Origin: Clostridium grantii DSM 8605
Lineage (GTDB): Bacteria > Bacillota > Clostridia > Clostridiales > Clostridiaceae
Direction of reading: 5' to 3'
Assembly (NCBI RefSeq): GCF_900129965.1
Contig: NZ_FQXM01000002.1
Span: 62,001 to 126,000, forward strand
DNA: 64,000 nt
Shown: piece by piece, positions 51,086 through 60,251 of the stretch
Numbering within the stretch: position 1 is the stretch's first letter
Layout of the letters: every line of letters begins with the position of its first letter
The notes under the pieces: model-generated
The model's input: the letters and a program-made list of their open reading frames with translations, nothing else
Told to the model about the DNA's origin: nothing
Database searches by the model: none
Position numbers and translations under genes: made by a program

Positions 51086-52165
51086 TTGAAAGAATATAAA
51101 GAACAAATTCAAAAACAAGAGAATGAGCTAAAAGAATATAAAGAAATGAATGAAAAATTAAAAGATGAGATAAAAATAAGAGATTCAGTTTTAAAAATAT
51201 TACATTCAGTAATGGAAATTAATGAATTAAACACGCTTTTTGATTTGATTCTAGAAAATGCATTGAAATCAATACAACAAAGTACTATTGGAAGTATTTT
51301 AGTTTTGGATGAAAATAATTATTTGACTATTTCTGCATATAGAGGATTTGAAAAGGAATTAGCCGAAAATTTTAAAATACACTTATCACAATCTTTTATA
51401 TATAAAAAAACTAATGGAAAAATAGAAAAAGCAACTATTATAAACGATATAAATGAAGTGCAAGAAGTTATTTTTCCAGGTGTTATCGATAGCGCTGGTA
51501 AGACTAGTATTAATGCAAATATTAGTGTTCCAATAAAAATTAATGGCAAAATGTATGGATTACTAAGCATAGATAGTGAAGAAAAAAATATATTTGATGA
51601 GGAACATTTAGAAATTTTAGAGTATTTAGGGGTTCAAGCGGCTCTTGCTATTGAAAAACATTTACTTTATGAAAAAACTATAACTTTATCAAGGTTTGAT
51701 GAGTTAACAGGTATATGTAATAGAAGATATTTTGAAACTTTGTTCAAAGAACAATTAGAAAGATCTTCTAGATATGAAGAAAAGTTCAGTTTAGTTTTGA
51801 TGGATTTAAATAAATTTAAAGCGGTGAATGATAAATATGGACATCTTGTTGGAGATGAGGTGCTGAAGGCTTTTTCAGGTTTTCTTAAAAATAACTTAAG
51901 GGCTTCGGATATAGTAGCTAGATTGGGAGGTGATGAATTTATTGCTTTAATGCTTTATTCAGAAGAAGAGAAAGTAATAGAAAAGATGGAGTATTTATGG
52001 GAGTTGTGTTTGAAAAGTAATGTAGAACTAGAGAATAAAAGTATAAATTTTAGTTTTAGTTATGGGGTTTCTTCTTATCCTAAAGATGGTAAGGATTTCA
52101 ATTCTTTGGTTAAAATTGCTGATGCTAAAATGTATGAGAAAAAAGGTTATAACTGTTTATGTTAA
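51086..52165 (+). CDS. GAF-GGDEF diguanylate cyclase
   Basis: 359 residues from a TTG start. An N-terminal coiled coil (about residues 1-40, Lys/Glu-rich) leads into a GAF domain (about 45-195; SILVLDENNYLTISAYRGFE, VPIKINGKMYGLLSIDSEE). The GGDEF domain follows (FDELTGICNRRYFE, LMDLNKFKAVNDKYGHLVGD, VARLGGDEFIAL). The GGDEF motif is intact and a RASD inhibitory I-site sits five residues upstream, so the enzyme is predicted to be active and product-inhibited. It makes cyclic di-GMP in response to a ligand bound by GAF. No membrane span is present. Confidence 0.93.
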   Translation: MKEYKEQIQKQENELKEYKEMNEKLKDEIKIRDSVLKILHSVMEINELNTLFDLILENALKSIQQSTIGSILVLDENNYLTISAYRGFEKELAENFKIHLSQSFIYKKTNGKIEKATIINDINEVQEVIFPGVIDSAGKTSINANISVPIKINGKMYGLLSIDSEEKNIFDEEHLEILEYLGVQAALAIEKHLLYEKTITLSRFDELTGICNRRYFETLFKEQLERSSRYEEKFSLVLMDLNKFKAVNDKYGHLVGDEVLKAFSGFLKNNLRASDIVARLGGDEFIALMLYSEEEKVIEKMEYLWELCLKSNVELENKSINFSFSYGVSSYPKDGKDFNSLVKIADAKMYEKKGYNCLC

Positions 52166-52178
52166 TTTTATATTTTTG

Positions 52179-52207
52179 TTGACAAGTAGAATAATATCTT
52201 TTATAAT
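52179..52207 (+). promoter_or_regulatory. Consensus promoter of the metNIQ transcript
   Basis: TTGACA (52179-52184) and TATAAT (52202-52207) are exactly 17 bases apart, 25 bases before the first SAM-I aptamer. Confidence 0.92.
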
Positions 52208-52232
52208 CTAAAAGAAATCAAATTGAATATTA

Positions 52233-52369
52233 ATTATCAAGAGAGGTGGAGGGATAGGCCCTAAGAAACCCAGCAACCAACGATGAACGTATGGTGCTAA
52301 ATCCTACAGCGTTAGCTGAAAGATAATGTTACGAAAACATAACTTCTTTTAGTGCGAAAGAAGTTTTTT
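52233..52369 (+). promoter_or_regulatory. SAM-I riboswitch, first of two (aptamer plus terminator)
   Basis: The aptamer spans 52233-52327: P1 ATTATC/GATAAT, then AGAGAGGTGGAGGGA, GGCCCTAAGAAACCC, AGCAACC, GGTGCTAAATCC and the closing GCTGAAAGAT, all S-box core elements. A terminator follows at 52341-52369 (AACTTCTTT pairs with AAAGAAGTT, then six T). SAM binding should end transcription before metN. The 406 bases between the GGDEF gene and metN are accounted for by the promoter and the two riboswitches. Confidence 0.95.
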
Positions 52370-52405
52370 ATTTTTAAAAATATATTCAAATAAAAACCAA
52401 AGATA

Positions 52406-52540
52406 AATTATCAAGAGAGGTGGAGGGATAGGCCCTGAGAAACCCAGCAACCAGCTATATATGGCATGGTGCTAATTCCTACAGCTTAGCTGAAAGATGA
52501 TTAAATAAGGTCTTCTTTCTTCGTTGAAAGAGGGCTTTAT
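52406..52540 (+). promoter_or_regulatory. SAM-I riboswitch, second of two (aptamer plus terminator)
   Basis: The aptamer spans 52406-52502. It repeats the first nearly base for base in its 5' half (ATTATCAAGAGAGGTGGAGG, then GGCCCTGAGAAACCCAGC) and differs in the P3 arm. Its terminator is at 52509-52540 (GGTCTTCTTTC with GAAAGAGGGCT, several G-T pairs, then TTT), weaker than the first. It is followed by the metN ribosome site. Confidence 0.93.
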
Positions 52541-52571
52541 TATTATAACTTATGAAAAAGGAGGAAGTATT

Positions 52572-53585
52572 TTGATAGAAATTAAAGAATTATGTAAGAC
52601 TTATATTTCAGAAAAACAATCTTTTGAAGCTCTCAAAAATATAAATTTGGAAGTAGATAAAGGAGATATTTTTGGAATCATTGGGTTGAGTGGGGCAGGG
52701 AAATCTTCTTTAGTAAGATGTATTAATATGTTAGAGAAACCTACTAGTGGAGAGATTTTAATAGAGGGTAAAGATATTACCAAAGTTAGTGCTACTGAAC
52801 TAAGAAAAATGAGAAAAAAAATAGGGATGATTTTTCAGCACTTTAACTTACTTATGAATTCAACTGTTTATGAAAACATTGCATTCCCTTTAAAAATATC
52901 AGGTATGAAAAAAGAACAAATTAATAAAAAAGTAGATAAATTACTGGAAATTGTAGATTTGGTTGATAAAAAAGAATCGTATCCTTCACAATTATCTGGG
53001 GGACAGAAACAAAGAGTAGGTATTGCAAGAGCACTTGCTAATGACCCAGAAATAATATTATGTGATGAAGCTACCTCAGCATTAGATCCTAATACAACTC
53101 AATCTATTTTAAATCTTCTACAGGATATTAATAGAAAATATAATATAACAATTGTAGTAATTACTCATGAAATGAAGGTTATAAAGAGTTTGTGCAATAA
53201 AGTAGCTGTTATGGAACAAGGGGAAGTGGTAGAAGAAGGAAATGTAATTGATGTATTCTCTTATCCTAAAACAAAAACCTTAAAAAGCTTTTTAGAAGAA
53301 GATATTTTTTATGTTCCGGAGGATATTATTGAGAAAGATTTAGATAATAATATACATCAAGAAATTTTAAAAATATCCTTTATAGGAGATAAATCAAAAT
53401 CACCAATTATTTCAGATATGGTTAAGCATTATAATGTAGATATTAGTATTTTAGCTGGTAATATCGAAAATATTCAGAATACAAATTTAGGTCATCTTAT
53501 TGTTAAAATTTCTGGTGAAAAAGACGCAATCAATGATGCAATTGATTATTTAAGCAAAAATGATTTGATTATGGAGGTGATTTAA
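52572..53585 (+). CDS. metN: Methionine ABC transporter ATP-binding protein
   Basis: 337 residues from TTG 52572, behind GGAGG with seven-base spacing; a longer in-frame ORF begins inside the riboswitch terminator and is rejected. Walker A GLSGAGKSSLVRC, Q-loop GMIFQHFNLL, signature LSGGQKQRVGIARAL and Walker B IILCDEATSALDP are intact. Residues about 260-337 form the C-terminal NIL/ACT-like domain that binds methionine and inhibits transport in MetN. It energises MetI with MetQ as receptor. Confidence 0.97.
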   Translation: MIEIKELCKTYISEKQSFEALKNINLEVDKGDIFGIIGLSGAGKSSLVRCINMLEKPTSGEILIEGKDITKVSATELRKMRKKIGMIFQHFNLLMNSTVYENIAFPLKISGMKKEQINKKVDKLLEIVDLVDKKESYPSQLSGGQKQRVGIARALANDPEIILCDEATSALDPNTTQSILNLLQDINRKYNITIVVITHEMKVIKSLCNKVAVMEQGEVVEEGNVIDVFSYPKTKTLKSFLEEDIFYVPEDIIEKDLDNNIHQEILKISFIGDKSKSPIISDMVKHYNVDISILAGNIENIQNTNLGHLIVKISGEKDAINDAIDYLSKNDLIMEVI

Positions 53586-54248
53586 TTGGTGGAAAATTTC
53601 AATCATTTATATAGTTTGCTACAACCTTCACTTTTCGAAACATTATATATGGTATTTTTCTCCACTTTGTTTTCTGTGATTTTGGGACTTCCATTGGGTG
53701 TTGTTTTAGTTATTAGTGAGAAGAATCATGTATGGGAGCATAAGATGCTTAATGGGGTATTAGGTTATATAGTTAATATTATGAGGTCGCTACCTTTTAT
53801 TATATTAATAATTGCTATATTTCCTTTATCAAGAATAATAGTAGGGACTGCAATTGGTTCAACTGCAGCCATTGTACCATTATCTATAGCGGCTACTCCT
53901 TTTGTTGCTAGAATTGTGGAATCATCTTTAAAAGAGGTTCCATGGGGAATAGTTGAGGCATCTTTAGCTATGGGAGCAACTACAAAAGAAATAATCTTTA
54001 GAGTTTTAATACCAGAAGCTTTACCATCATTGATTATGGGCCTTACCCTTACAATTATTAATTTAATTGGATATTCTGCAATGGCAGGAGCTATTGGAGG
54101 AGGAGGGTTAGGAGATTTAGCTATAAGATATGGGTATCAAAGATTTCAAACTGATGTGTTGATTTGGACAATTATAGTTTTAATAATAATAGTACAAGTA
54201 ATTCAATCTTCAGGAAATAAAATATCAAAAAAATTAGACAAAAGATAA
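53586..54248 (+). CDS. metI: Methionine ABC transporter permease
   Basis: 220 residues, five spans, the usual MetI size. The family blocks are GLPLGVVLVISEK, NIMRSLPFIILIIAIFPLSR and the EAA-like coupling loop EASLAMGATTKEIIFRVLIPEALP. The end GAIGGGGLGDLAIRYGYQRF is diagnostic of MetI. It begins with TTG directly after the metN stop, with GGAGGTG located inside the end of metN, so the two are coupled. Confidence 0.96.
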   Translation: MVENFNHLYSLLQPSLFETLYMVFFSTLFSVILGLPLGVVLVISEKNHVWEHKMLNGVLGYIVNIMRSLPFIILIIAIFPLSRIIVGTAIGSTAAIVPLSIAATPFVARIVESSLKEVPWGIVEASLAMGATTKEIIFRVLIPEALPSLIMGLTLTIINLIGYSAMAGAIGGGGLGDLAIRYGYQRFQTDVLIWTIIVLIIIVQVIQSSGNKISKKLDKR

Positions 54249-54262
54249 CGGAGGAAAGAAAA

Positions 54263-55096
54263 ATGAAAAAATTAAGCTTGGTTTTAACAACATTAATGGT
54301 AACAGCATCAGTTCTTGTAGGATGTTCAACAGTAAATAATATTGATAGTTCATCAACAGAACAAAGTAATAATGAACTTAAAAAAATAGTAGTAGGTGCA
54401 ACACCAGTACCCCATGTAGAAATATTAAATGTAGTTAAGCCTATTTTACAGGAAAAAGGATATGAGTTAGAAATAAAAGAATTTACTGATTATGTTACAC
54501 CTAACATTGCTTTAAATGACAAAGAATTAGATGCAAACTTTTTTCAACATGTACCTTATATGGAAGAGTTTGCAGCTAATAATAATATGGAATTAGTGTC
54601 TGTAGCAAAAGTTCACGTTGAACCACTTGGAGCATATTCTGATAAACTTAAATCAATAGAAGAAATAGTTGAAGGCGCTACAGTTGCTATACCAAATGAT
54701 GCTACAAATGAAGGCAGAGCGTTGATACTTCTTCAAGAACAAGGAATTATTAAGTTGAAAGATGCAACAGGATTAACTCAAACACCATTAGACATTGTGG
54801 AAAATCCAAAAAATTTAAAATTCCAAGAATTAGAAGCTGCTCAACTACCTAGAGTTCTTCAAGATGTAGATTTTGCTATAATTAATACAAATTTTGCATT
54901 AGAAGCAGATTTGAACCCTACTAAAGATGCATTATTTATAGAAAATGCTGATTCACCTTATGCAAATATCTTAACTGTAAGACCAGACAATGCAGAAAGC
55001 GAAGAAATTAAGGCTTTAGTTGAGGCTTTAAACTCTGATGAAGTTAAAAAATTCATTGAAGAAAATTATAAAGGAAGTATAGTTCCAGCTTTTTAA
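54263..55096 (+). CDS. metQ: Methionine-binding lipoprotein
   Basis: 277 residues. Signal peptide with lipobox LVGC (Cys near residue 21). NlpA/MetQ family motifs: VVGATPVPHVEILNVVKPIL, ELEIKEFTDYVTPNIALNDKELDANFFQH, and VAIPNDATNEGRAL. It captures L- or D-methionine outside the membrane and delivers it to MetNI. It is the last gene of the SAM-controlled operon. Confidence 0.97.
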   Translation: MKKLSLVLTTLMVTASVLVGCSTVNNIDSSSTEQSNNELKKIVVGATPVPHVEILNVVKPILQEKGYELEIKEFTDYVTPNIALNDKELDANFFQHVPYMEEFAANNNMELVSVAKVHVEPLGAYSDKLKSIEEIVEGATVAIPNDATNEGRALILLQEQGIIKLKDATGLTQTPLDIVENPKNLKFQELEAAQLPRVLQDVDFAIINTNFALEADLNPTKDALFIENADSPYANILTVRPDNAESEEIKALVEALNSDEVKKFIEENYKGSIVPAF

Positions 55097-55184
55097 AAAA
55101 ACTTTTTAGCTAATTATGAACTTTTGTGATATAATTCTTTTTAAGGGTTTTTAAAATATTATCTAGAACTAAGGGGATGTAGTA

Positions 55185-55355
55185 ATGGAATTTAAAAAAG
55201 TTATGGAGCGTATTGATTTTTTATATCACAAAGGGAAAGAAACTATTTTATCAGAAGAAGAAAGATGCGAGCAACTTAAATTAAAAGCGCTTTATCTTGA
55301 CGTTATAAAAGATAATTTTAAACTAGAATTAAATAATGTAGAAAGCGTATCATAA
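55185..55355 (+). CDS. UPF0291/DUF896 (YnzC-like) small protein
   Basis: 56 residues: MEFKKVMERIDFLYHKGKET, then LSEEERCEQLKLKALYLDVI and KDNFKLEL. The helix-turn-helix hairpin with the LT/SEEE...EQ..L...YL spacing matches the UPF0291 family, which forms a short two-helix protein. AGGGG precedes the ATG, and TATAAT at 55130-55135 may be its -10 box. A terminator follows at once. Function unknown; in Bacillus members are linked to the SOS-regulated yneA operon. Confidence 0.85.
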   Translation: MEFKKVMERIDFLYHKGKETILSEEERCEQLKLKALYLDVIKDNFKLELNNVESVS

Positions 55356-55356
55356 A

Positions 55357-55388
55357 AAACACTCCTGCTGTAGCAGGCGTGTTTTTTT
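55357..55388 (+). terminator. Terminator of the UPF0291 gene
   Basis: AACAC(T)CCTGCT pairs with AGCAGG(C)GTGTT around a two-base loop, with seven T following. Confidence 0.9.
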
Positions 55389-55463
55389 GTGCTTTAATCC
55401 AAATAAAGCTTAATTATTGAATAAATTGATTAGTATAGTTATGTTTTACCCAAAATATTTATA

Positions 55464-55492
55464 TAGACTGTTATTTTTAGAATATTTATAAT
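55464..55492 (+). promoter_or_regulatory. Probable promoter of lacZ
   Basis: TAGACT (55464-55469) and TATAAT (55487-55492) are 17 bases apart, with a second TATAAT overlapping at 55492-55497. I see no clear operator in the 115-base leader. Confidence 0.55.
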
Positions 55493-55616
55493 ATAATTAT
55501 ATTTTGATTATTATGTATAAACAAACTTTGTGCATAAATTAAAGGCAAAAGGGTATGTTTATATAAAGTAAGAAATATAGTATTTAATAAATAATAAGGT
55601 TCAGGGGGAATTTTAT

Positions 55617-58600
55617 ATGAAAGAAAAATTTAAGTATACATCACCATCAAATAAATATCCGGAATGGAATAATAATCCTGAGATTTTTCAATTAAATAGA
55701 ATGAAGGCTCATGCTACATTGATGCCATTTGATTCAGTAGAAGAAGCTTTAATAGGTAATGCTAAAGAATCTAAGCACTATAAGTCTTTAAATGGAAAAT
55801 GGAAATTTAATTTTGCAGAAAATGCTGATAAAAGAAACAAAGAATTTCATGATGAAAAGTATGATTGTAGTGAATGGAAAGAAATAAATGTTCCAGCTCA
55901 TTGGCAGTTGGAAGGATATGATTTTCCACAATACACTAATGTGACTTATCCATGGGTAGGGCATGAAGATTTAAAACCACCTTTTGCTCCTACAAAATAT
56001 AATCCTGTTGGACAATATATTACAAGCTTTGAGGTACCTGGTGATTGGGAGGGTAAACCTATTCATATAAGTTTTCAGGGAGTAGAATCAGCTTTTTATC
56101 TATGGATTAACGGGGAATTAGTAGGATTTGGTCAAGATAGTTTTACTCCTTCTGAATATGATTTGACACCTTATTTAAAAAAAGGCGAAAATAAATTAGC
56201 TGTTGAAGTTTATAGGTGGAGTGATGCTAGTTGGCTTGAAGATCAAGATTTTTGGAGAATGAGTGGAATTTTTAGGGATGTATATCTTTACTGCACACCA
56301 GAAATTCATATATATGATTATTTTGTACTTGCTGATTTGGATGAAAACTATGAGAATGGATTATTAAATATTAAAGCTGAGGTAACTAACTATTTTGGTA
56401 AAAATAATGAAGATTTAATATTTGAAGCAGAACTTTATGATGAAGAAAATCAAAAAGTATTTGAAACATCTTTAAAAATTGAGTTGGATTTAAATGGAAA
56501 AAAATCTTCTTCAATTAACTTAAGTGCTGAAATCCAAAATCCTAATAAATGGAGTGCTGAGAATCCAAATTTATATAAGTTGGTTCTTACTTTAAAAGAA
56601 AAGGGCGAAATAATTGAAGCTATAAGCTCTAGAGTAGGTTTTAGAAAGTTTGAATTAAAAGATGGATTGATGCTTATAAATGGTAAACGAATAGTATTTA
56701 AAGGTGTTAATAGACATGAATTTTCTTGCACAAAAGGAAGAGCTATTGGCTATGAAGAAATGATTGAAGATATACTATTAATGAAGAAATACAATATTAA
56801 TTCTGTGAGAACATCCCATTATCCAAATAATACTCTTTGGTATGATTTATGTGATGAATATGGATTATATGTAATTGATGAAAATAATTTAGAAACTCAC
56901 GGGTCATGGGTATATGGGCAAGTTGGAATTGGTGAAACTGTTCCTGGAGATAAAGAAGAATGGACACCTGCTTTGATTGATAGATGTAATTCTATGGTGG
57001 AAAGAGATAAAAATCACCCTTCTATTGTTATATGGTCCTTAGGAAATGAAAGTTTTGGGGGAAGTAATTTTATTAAAATGTACGATTTTATAAAATCAAA
57101 AGATACTTCTAGATTAGTTCATTATGAAGGATTATTCCATTATAGAGAGTCAGAAGCAGCATCGGATATGGAAAGTACAATGTATACTACACCGGAATAT
57201 AATGAAAAATATGCATTAAATAATCCTAAGAAACCTTTTATACTATGTGAGTATGCTCATGCTATGGGAAATTCTTGTGGAAATCTGTACAAATATACTG
57301 AGCAGTTTGATAAATATCCTATTCTTCAAGGTGGTTTTATTTGGGACTGGATAGATCAATCTATAAAAACTAAAACAGAAGATGGCATAGAGTATATGGC
57401 TTATGGTGGAGATTTTGGTGATACCCCTAATGATGGAAATTTTTGTGGAAATGGACTGATTTTTGCAGATAGAAATGTTTCGCCGAAAATTTATGAAGTC
57501 AAAAAGTGTTATCAAAATATAGATTTTAAAGTTTTAGACATAAAAAATGGAAAAATCCAAGTTATTAATAAGTTTCTATTTACTAATTTGAACGAATTTT
57601 ATTTCAAATATATTATAGAGAAAAATGGAGTTAAAATTGATGAAAAAGAACTTTTTATTGAATTAGACCCTTTAAGTAGTAAAGAAATTGAAATATCTTA
57701 TGAAGCTATAAAAGATGTTAAATTCAGTGAAGAGTTTGCTTTGACAATAACTGCTTATACTAAAAAAAGTACAAAATGGGCAGAAAAAGGTCATGAAGTA
57801 GCTTTTGAACAATTTATGATACCTACTAAAACTACAGTTGCTGAAATACAAAATGAAGAAATAGATAATATAGAAGATAGATTATTGGTGGTAGTAAAAG
57901 AAAGTGAAAATGTAATAGTAAGTGGAGAAAATTTTACTATTAAGTTTAATAGTAGTACTGGTAATTTGGAAAGCTATTTTGTTGATAGTAGAGAGCTAAT
58001 GAAAGAACCTTCAAAAGTGAATTTCTGGAGAGCATCCATTGATAATGATAAAGGAAATCAGCTACCAGAAAGATGTGGTATTTGGAGAAATGAAGGCGAA
58101 AATAGAGAACTTCTGTCCATGGTAATTGAGGATGGTGGAGAAGAAGTTAGAGTGATAAATCAATATTATTTAAGTAAAACTAATTCTTATATTTCAATTA
58201 AATATCACATAAAAATAAATGGAACAATAAAAGTTTCATTTACTTTCACACCAGGTAAGAATCAGCCGGAAATACCTGAGATAGGGATGATTTTTGTTAT
58301 GGATAAAGCTTATTCAAACTTAAAGTGGTATGGAAGAGGCCCTCATGAAAACTATTGGGACAAAAAAACTAGTGCAAAACTTGGCATTTACCAAGGAAAA
58401 GTAGAAGATCAATTTGTACCTTATTTAGCACCCCAAGAATGTGGAAATAAAACAGATGTAAGATATATGGAAGTGAAAGATGATAATAATAAAGGATTAA
58501 TATTTAAAGGAGAGCCTACTATGGAGGTTAATGTATTACCTTATACTCCTCATGAACTAGAAAGTTATGATCATCCTTATAAACTTCCTAAAAAAGAAAA

Positions 58601-58736
58601 AGTGGTAGTTAGAATCAATCATAAACAAATGGGAGTTGGAGGAGATGATAGTTGGCAAGCTAAAACCCATGCTGATTTCACTATCTATGCAAACCAGACT
58701 TATGAATATTCATTTACAATAAATCCACTTAATTAG
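55617..58736 (+). CDS. lacZ: Beta-galactosidase, glycoside hydrolase family 2 (large type)
   Basis: 1039 residues, close to E. coli LacZ in length and domain order: sugar-binding jelly roll (WRMSGIFRDVYLY), immunoglobulin-like domain, TIM barrel, second Ig-like domain, and C-terminal small chain (VRINHKQMGVGGDDSW). The acid/base Glu lies in SLGNESFGGSN and the nucleophile Glu in ILCEYAHAMGNSCG. No signal peptide, so it acts in the cytoplasm on imported lactose or other beta-galactosides. AGGGGG precedes the ATG. No lactose permease or regulator is adjacent. Whether the sugar ABC operon at 43.5-46.6 kb supplies the substrate is unknown. Confidence 0.96.
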   Translation: MKEKFKYTSPSNKYPEWNNNPEIFQLNRMKAHATLMPFDSVEEALIGNAKESKHYKSLNGKWKFNFAENADKRNKEFHDEKYDCSEWKEINVPAHWQLEGYDFPQYTNVTYPWVGHEDLKPPFAPTKYNPVGQYITSFEVPGDWEGKPIHISFQGVESAFYLWINGELVGFGQDSFTPSEYDLTPYLKKGENKLAVEVYRWSDASWLEDQDFWRMSGIFRDVYLYCTPEIHIYDYFVLADLDENYENGLLNIKAEVTNYFGKNNEDLIFEAELYDEENQKVFETSLKIELDLNGKKSSSINLSAEIQNPNKWSAENPNLYKLVLTLKEKGEIIEAISSRVGFRKFELKDGLMLINGKRIVFKGVNRHEFSCTKGRAIGYEEMIEDILLMKKYNINSVRTSHYPNNTLWYDLCDEYGLYVIDENNLETHGSWVYGQVGIGETVPGDKEEWTPALIDRCNSMVERDKNHPSIVIWSLGNESFGGSNFIKMYDFIKSKDTSRLVHYEGLFHYRESEAASDMESTMYTTPEYNEKYALNNPKKPFILCEYAHAMGNSCGNLYKYTEQFDKYPILQGGFIWDWIDQSIKTKTEDGIEYMAYGGDFGDTPNDGNFCGNGLIFADRNVSPKIYEVKKCYQNIDFKVLDIKNGKIQVINKFLFTNLNEFYFKYIIEKNGVKIDEKELFIELDPLSSKEIEISYEAIKDVKFSEEFALTITAYTKKSTKWAEKGHEVAFEQFMIPTKTTVAEIQNEEIDNIEDRLLVVVKESENVIVSGENFTIKFNSSTGNLESYFVDSRELMKEPSKVNFWRASIDNDKGNQLPERCGIWRNEGENRELLSMVIEDGGEEVRVINQYYLSKTNSYISIKYHIKINGTIKVSFTFTPGKNQPEIPEIGMIFVMDKAYSNLKWYGRGPHENYWDKKTSAKLGIYQGKVEDQFVPYLAPQECGNKTDVRYMEVKDDNNKGLIFKGEPTMEVNVLPYTPHELESYDHPYKLPKKEKVVVRINHKQMGVGGDDSWQAKTHADFTIYANQTYEYSFTINPLN

Positions 58737-58823
58737 TATCTTTAAGAATAAAGGAAAATAAAAATTCATATATTAAGTAAAATAACAATATATATAGTAA
58801 TAATAATATTTTGAGGATACGAT

Positions 58824-59111
58824 ATGATACAAACTATTAATCTAAGTTATCCAAGAAAGAAAGTACAAAATATTTATAATGATTTTTTCTTCCAGATAAA
58901 GTTTAAACAATCTTTAATTAAAGGTAATAAAAAATCAAACAGGGTATTTGGAATAATACTAGCCCATTTGGTTGTATTAGCTACCTTGGCTGGGATAAAA
59001 AATTCTAAAAACACAGTGGATCAATTGATAAAAGAAATGGGTTATCCAACTATTGATGCAATTTTTCAAATGATGAAAATGGGAAATTTGGCTTATACTC
59101 ATGTAGATTGA
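58824..59111 (+). CDS. Unknown 95-residue protein
   Basis: GAGG lies eight bases before the ATG and a strong terminator follows, which supports a real gene. The protein is basic in the first half and has one hydrophobic helix (about residues 43-57, FGIILAHLVVLATLAGI), then an amphipathic helix with VDQLIKEMGYPTIDAIFQMM. No cysteine pair or known motif is present. It could be a small membrane-associated protein. No family is recognised. Confidence 0.65.
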   Translation: MIQTINLSYPRKKVQNIYNDFFFQIKFKQSLIKGNKKSNRVFGIILAHLVVLATLAGIKNSKNTVDQLIKEMGYPTIDAIFQMMKMGNLAYTHVD

Positions 59112-59114
59112 TTA

Positions 59115-59147
59115 AAAGATTTGAAACTAATTTAGTTTCAAATCTTT
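59115..59147 (+). terminator. Terminator after the 95-residue gene
   Basis: AAAGATTTGAAACTA pairs perfectly with TAGTTTCAAATCTTT around a three-base loop. Confidence 0.9.
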
Positions 59148-59221
59148 ATTTTTGTTGTATAATAAAATGACGTGTAAGAAAACTAGATAAATTTAATTAA
59201 ATAAATAAAGGACGGTAAGGA

Positions 59222-60118
59222 ATGAAGAATAAAAAAAACTTAAGTACAAAAGAAAATATCTCCATAGAAAAACATAAAAGTATTAATAAGGAGAAAAAAC
59301 AAGGCTTAAGTAGTCACAATAATAAATCAATAGTAAATAAAAATATGTCTTTAGAATCTAAAGAAACAGAAGAAGTATTAGAAAATAGTGAAGGAATAAG
59401 ATTAAATAAATTTATTAGCGGAACAGGTATATGTTCTAGAAGAGAAGCAGATAGACTTATTGAAACGGGTAAAGTAACGATTAATGGAAGTTTAGCAGAA
59501 AAGGGTACTAAGGTTTCAGAGGGGGACAGCATAGAAGTGGAAGGAGTTCCTTTAAAAAACAAAGAAAAAAGTGTTTATATTGCTTTTAATAAACCCACAG
59601 GTATAACTTGTACCACAGAAAGTAAGATTAAAGATAATATAATTGATTATATTAATTACCCTAAAAGAATATTCCCTATTGGCAGATTGGATAAAGCCTC
59701 TCAAGGATTAATATTTTTGACTAATGATGGGGATATAGTGAACAAAATTCTTCGTGCAGGAAACAATCATGATAAAGAATATATAGTAACAGTTGATAAG
59801 CCTATAACTCAAGAATTTATTAAGAAAATGGCAAATGGGGTTCCTATATTAGATACTATAACAAAGAAATGTTTTGTTAAAAAAGAAGATCAATTTACAT
59901 TTACAATTATTTTAACTCAAGGATTAAATAGACAAATAAGAAGAATGTGTAAATATTTAGGATATAGAGTTGTAAAACTTAAAAGAGTTAGAATTATGAA
60001 TATAACATTGGAAGGATTACCAAAAGGAAAATGGAGATATTTAACTTCGAAAGAAATGAATGAATTAAATAAAGCTATTTCAAATTCGATAAATACCAAA
60101 GAAGCCTCGTTAATTTAA
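59222..60118 (+). CDS. rluF: 23S rRNA pseudouridine synthase, RluF type
   Basis: 298 residues. An N-terminal Lys/Ser/Asn-rich tail of about 57 residues is followed by an S4 RNA-binding domain (RLNKFISGTGICSRREADRL). The RsuA/RluB/E/F catalytic domain shows AFNKPTGITCT, PIGRLDKASQGLIFLTNDG with the catalytic Asp in GRLD, and TQGLNRQIRRMCKYLGYRV. The short QIRRMC ending with YRVVKLKRVRIMNI and the domain order favour RluF over RluB. It modifies U2604 of 23S rRNA (E. coli numbering). The disordered N-terminal tail is longer than usual. Confidence 0.9.
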   Translation: MKNKKNLSTKENISIEKHKSINKEKKQGLSSHNNKSIVNKNMSLESKETEEVLENSEGIRLNKFISGTGICSRREADRLIETGKVTINGSLAEKGTKVSEGDSIEVEGVPLKNKEKSVYIAFNKPTGITCTTESKIKDNIIDYINYPKRIFPIGRLDKASQGLIFLTNDGDIVNKILRAGNNHDKEYIVTVDKPITQEFIKKMANGVPILDTITKKCFVKKEDQFTFTIILTQGLNRQIRRMCKYLGYRVVKLKRVRIMNITLEGLPKGKWRYLTSKEMNELNKAISNSINTKEASLI

Positions 60119-60138
60119 TATAATTAACGAGGTTTTTT
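60105..60138 (+). terminator. Terminator of rluF, overlapping its 3' end
   Basis: CCTCGTTAATT pairs with AATTAACGAGG around a short loop, followed by six T. Confidence 0.92.
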
Positions 60139-60251
60139 ATTGTTATATTCTAATTTCATTGTAATATTTGTAAGGCTTATTGTAGATAATATATTTAATG
60201 AATAAATATTTAAAGTTATAAATTATAAATATTTATTTAGGAGGTGTAACT

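Noticed and set aside
52524..52571. Longer metN start at an upstream codon
   Set aside because: It begins in the loop of the second SAM-I terminator; TTG 52572 follows GGAGG and aligns with the normal MetN N-terminus.
60139..60251. Sigma-G promoter of the germination operon
   Set aside because: A TGAATA at 60199-60204 fits a -35 box but no matching -10 element is found at the right distance, so it is mentioned only in the gene entry.
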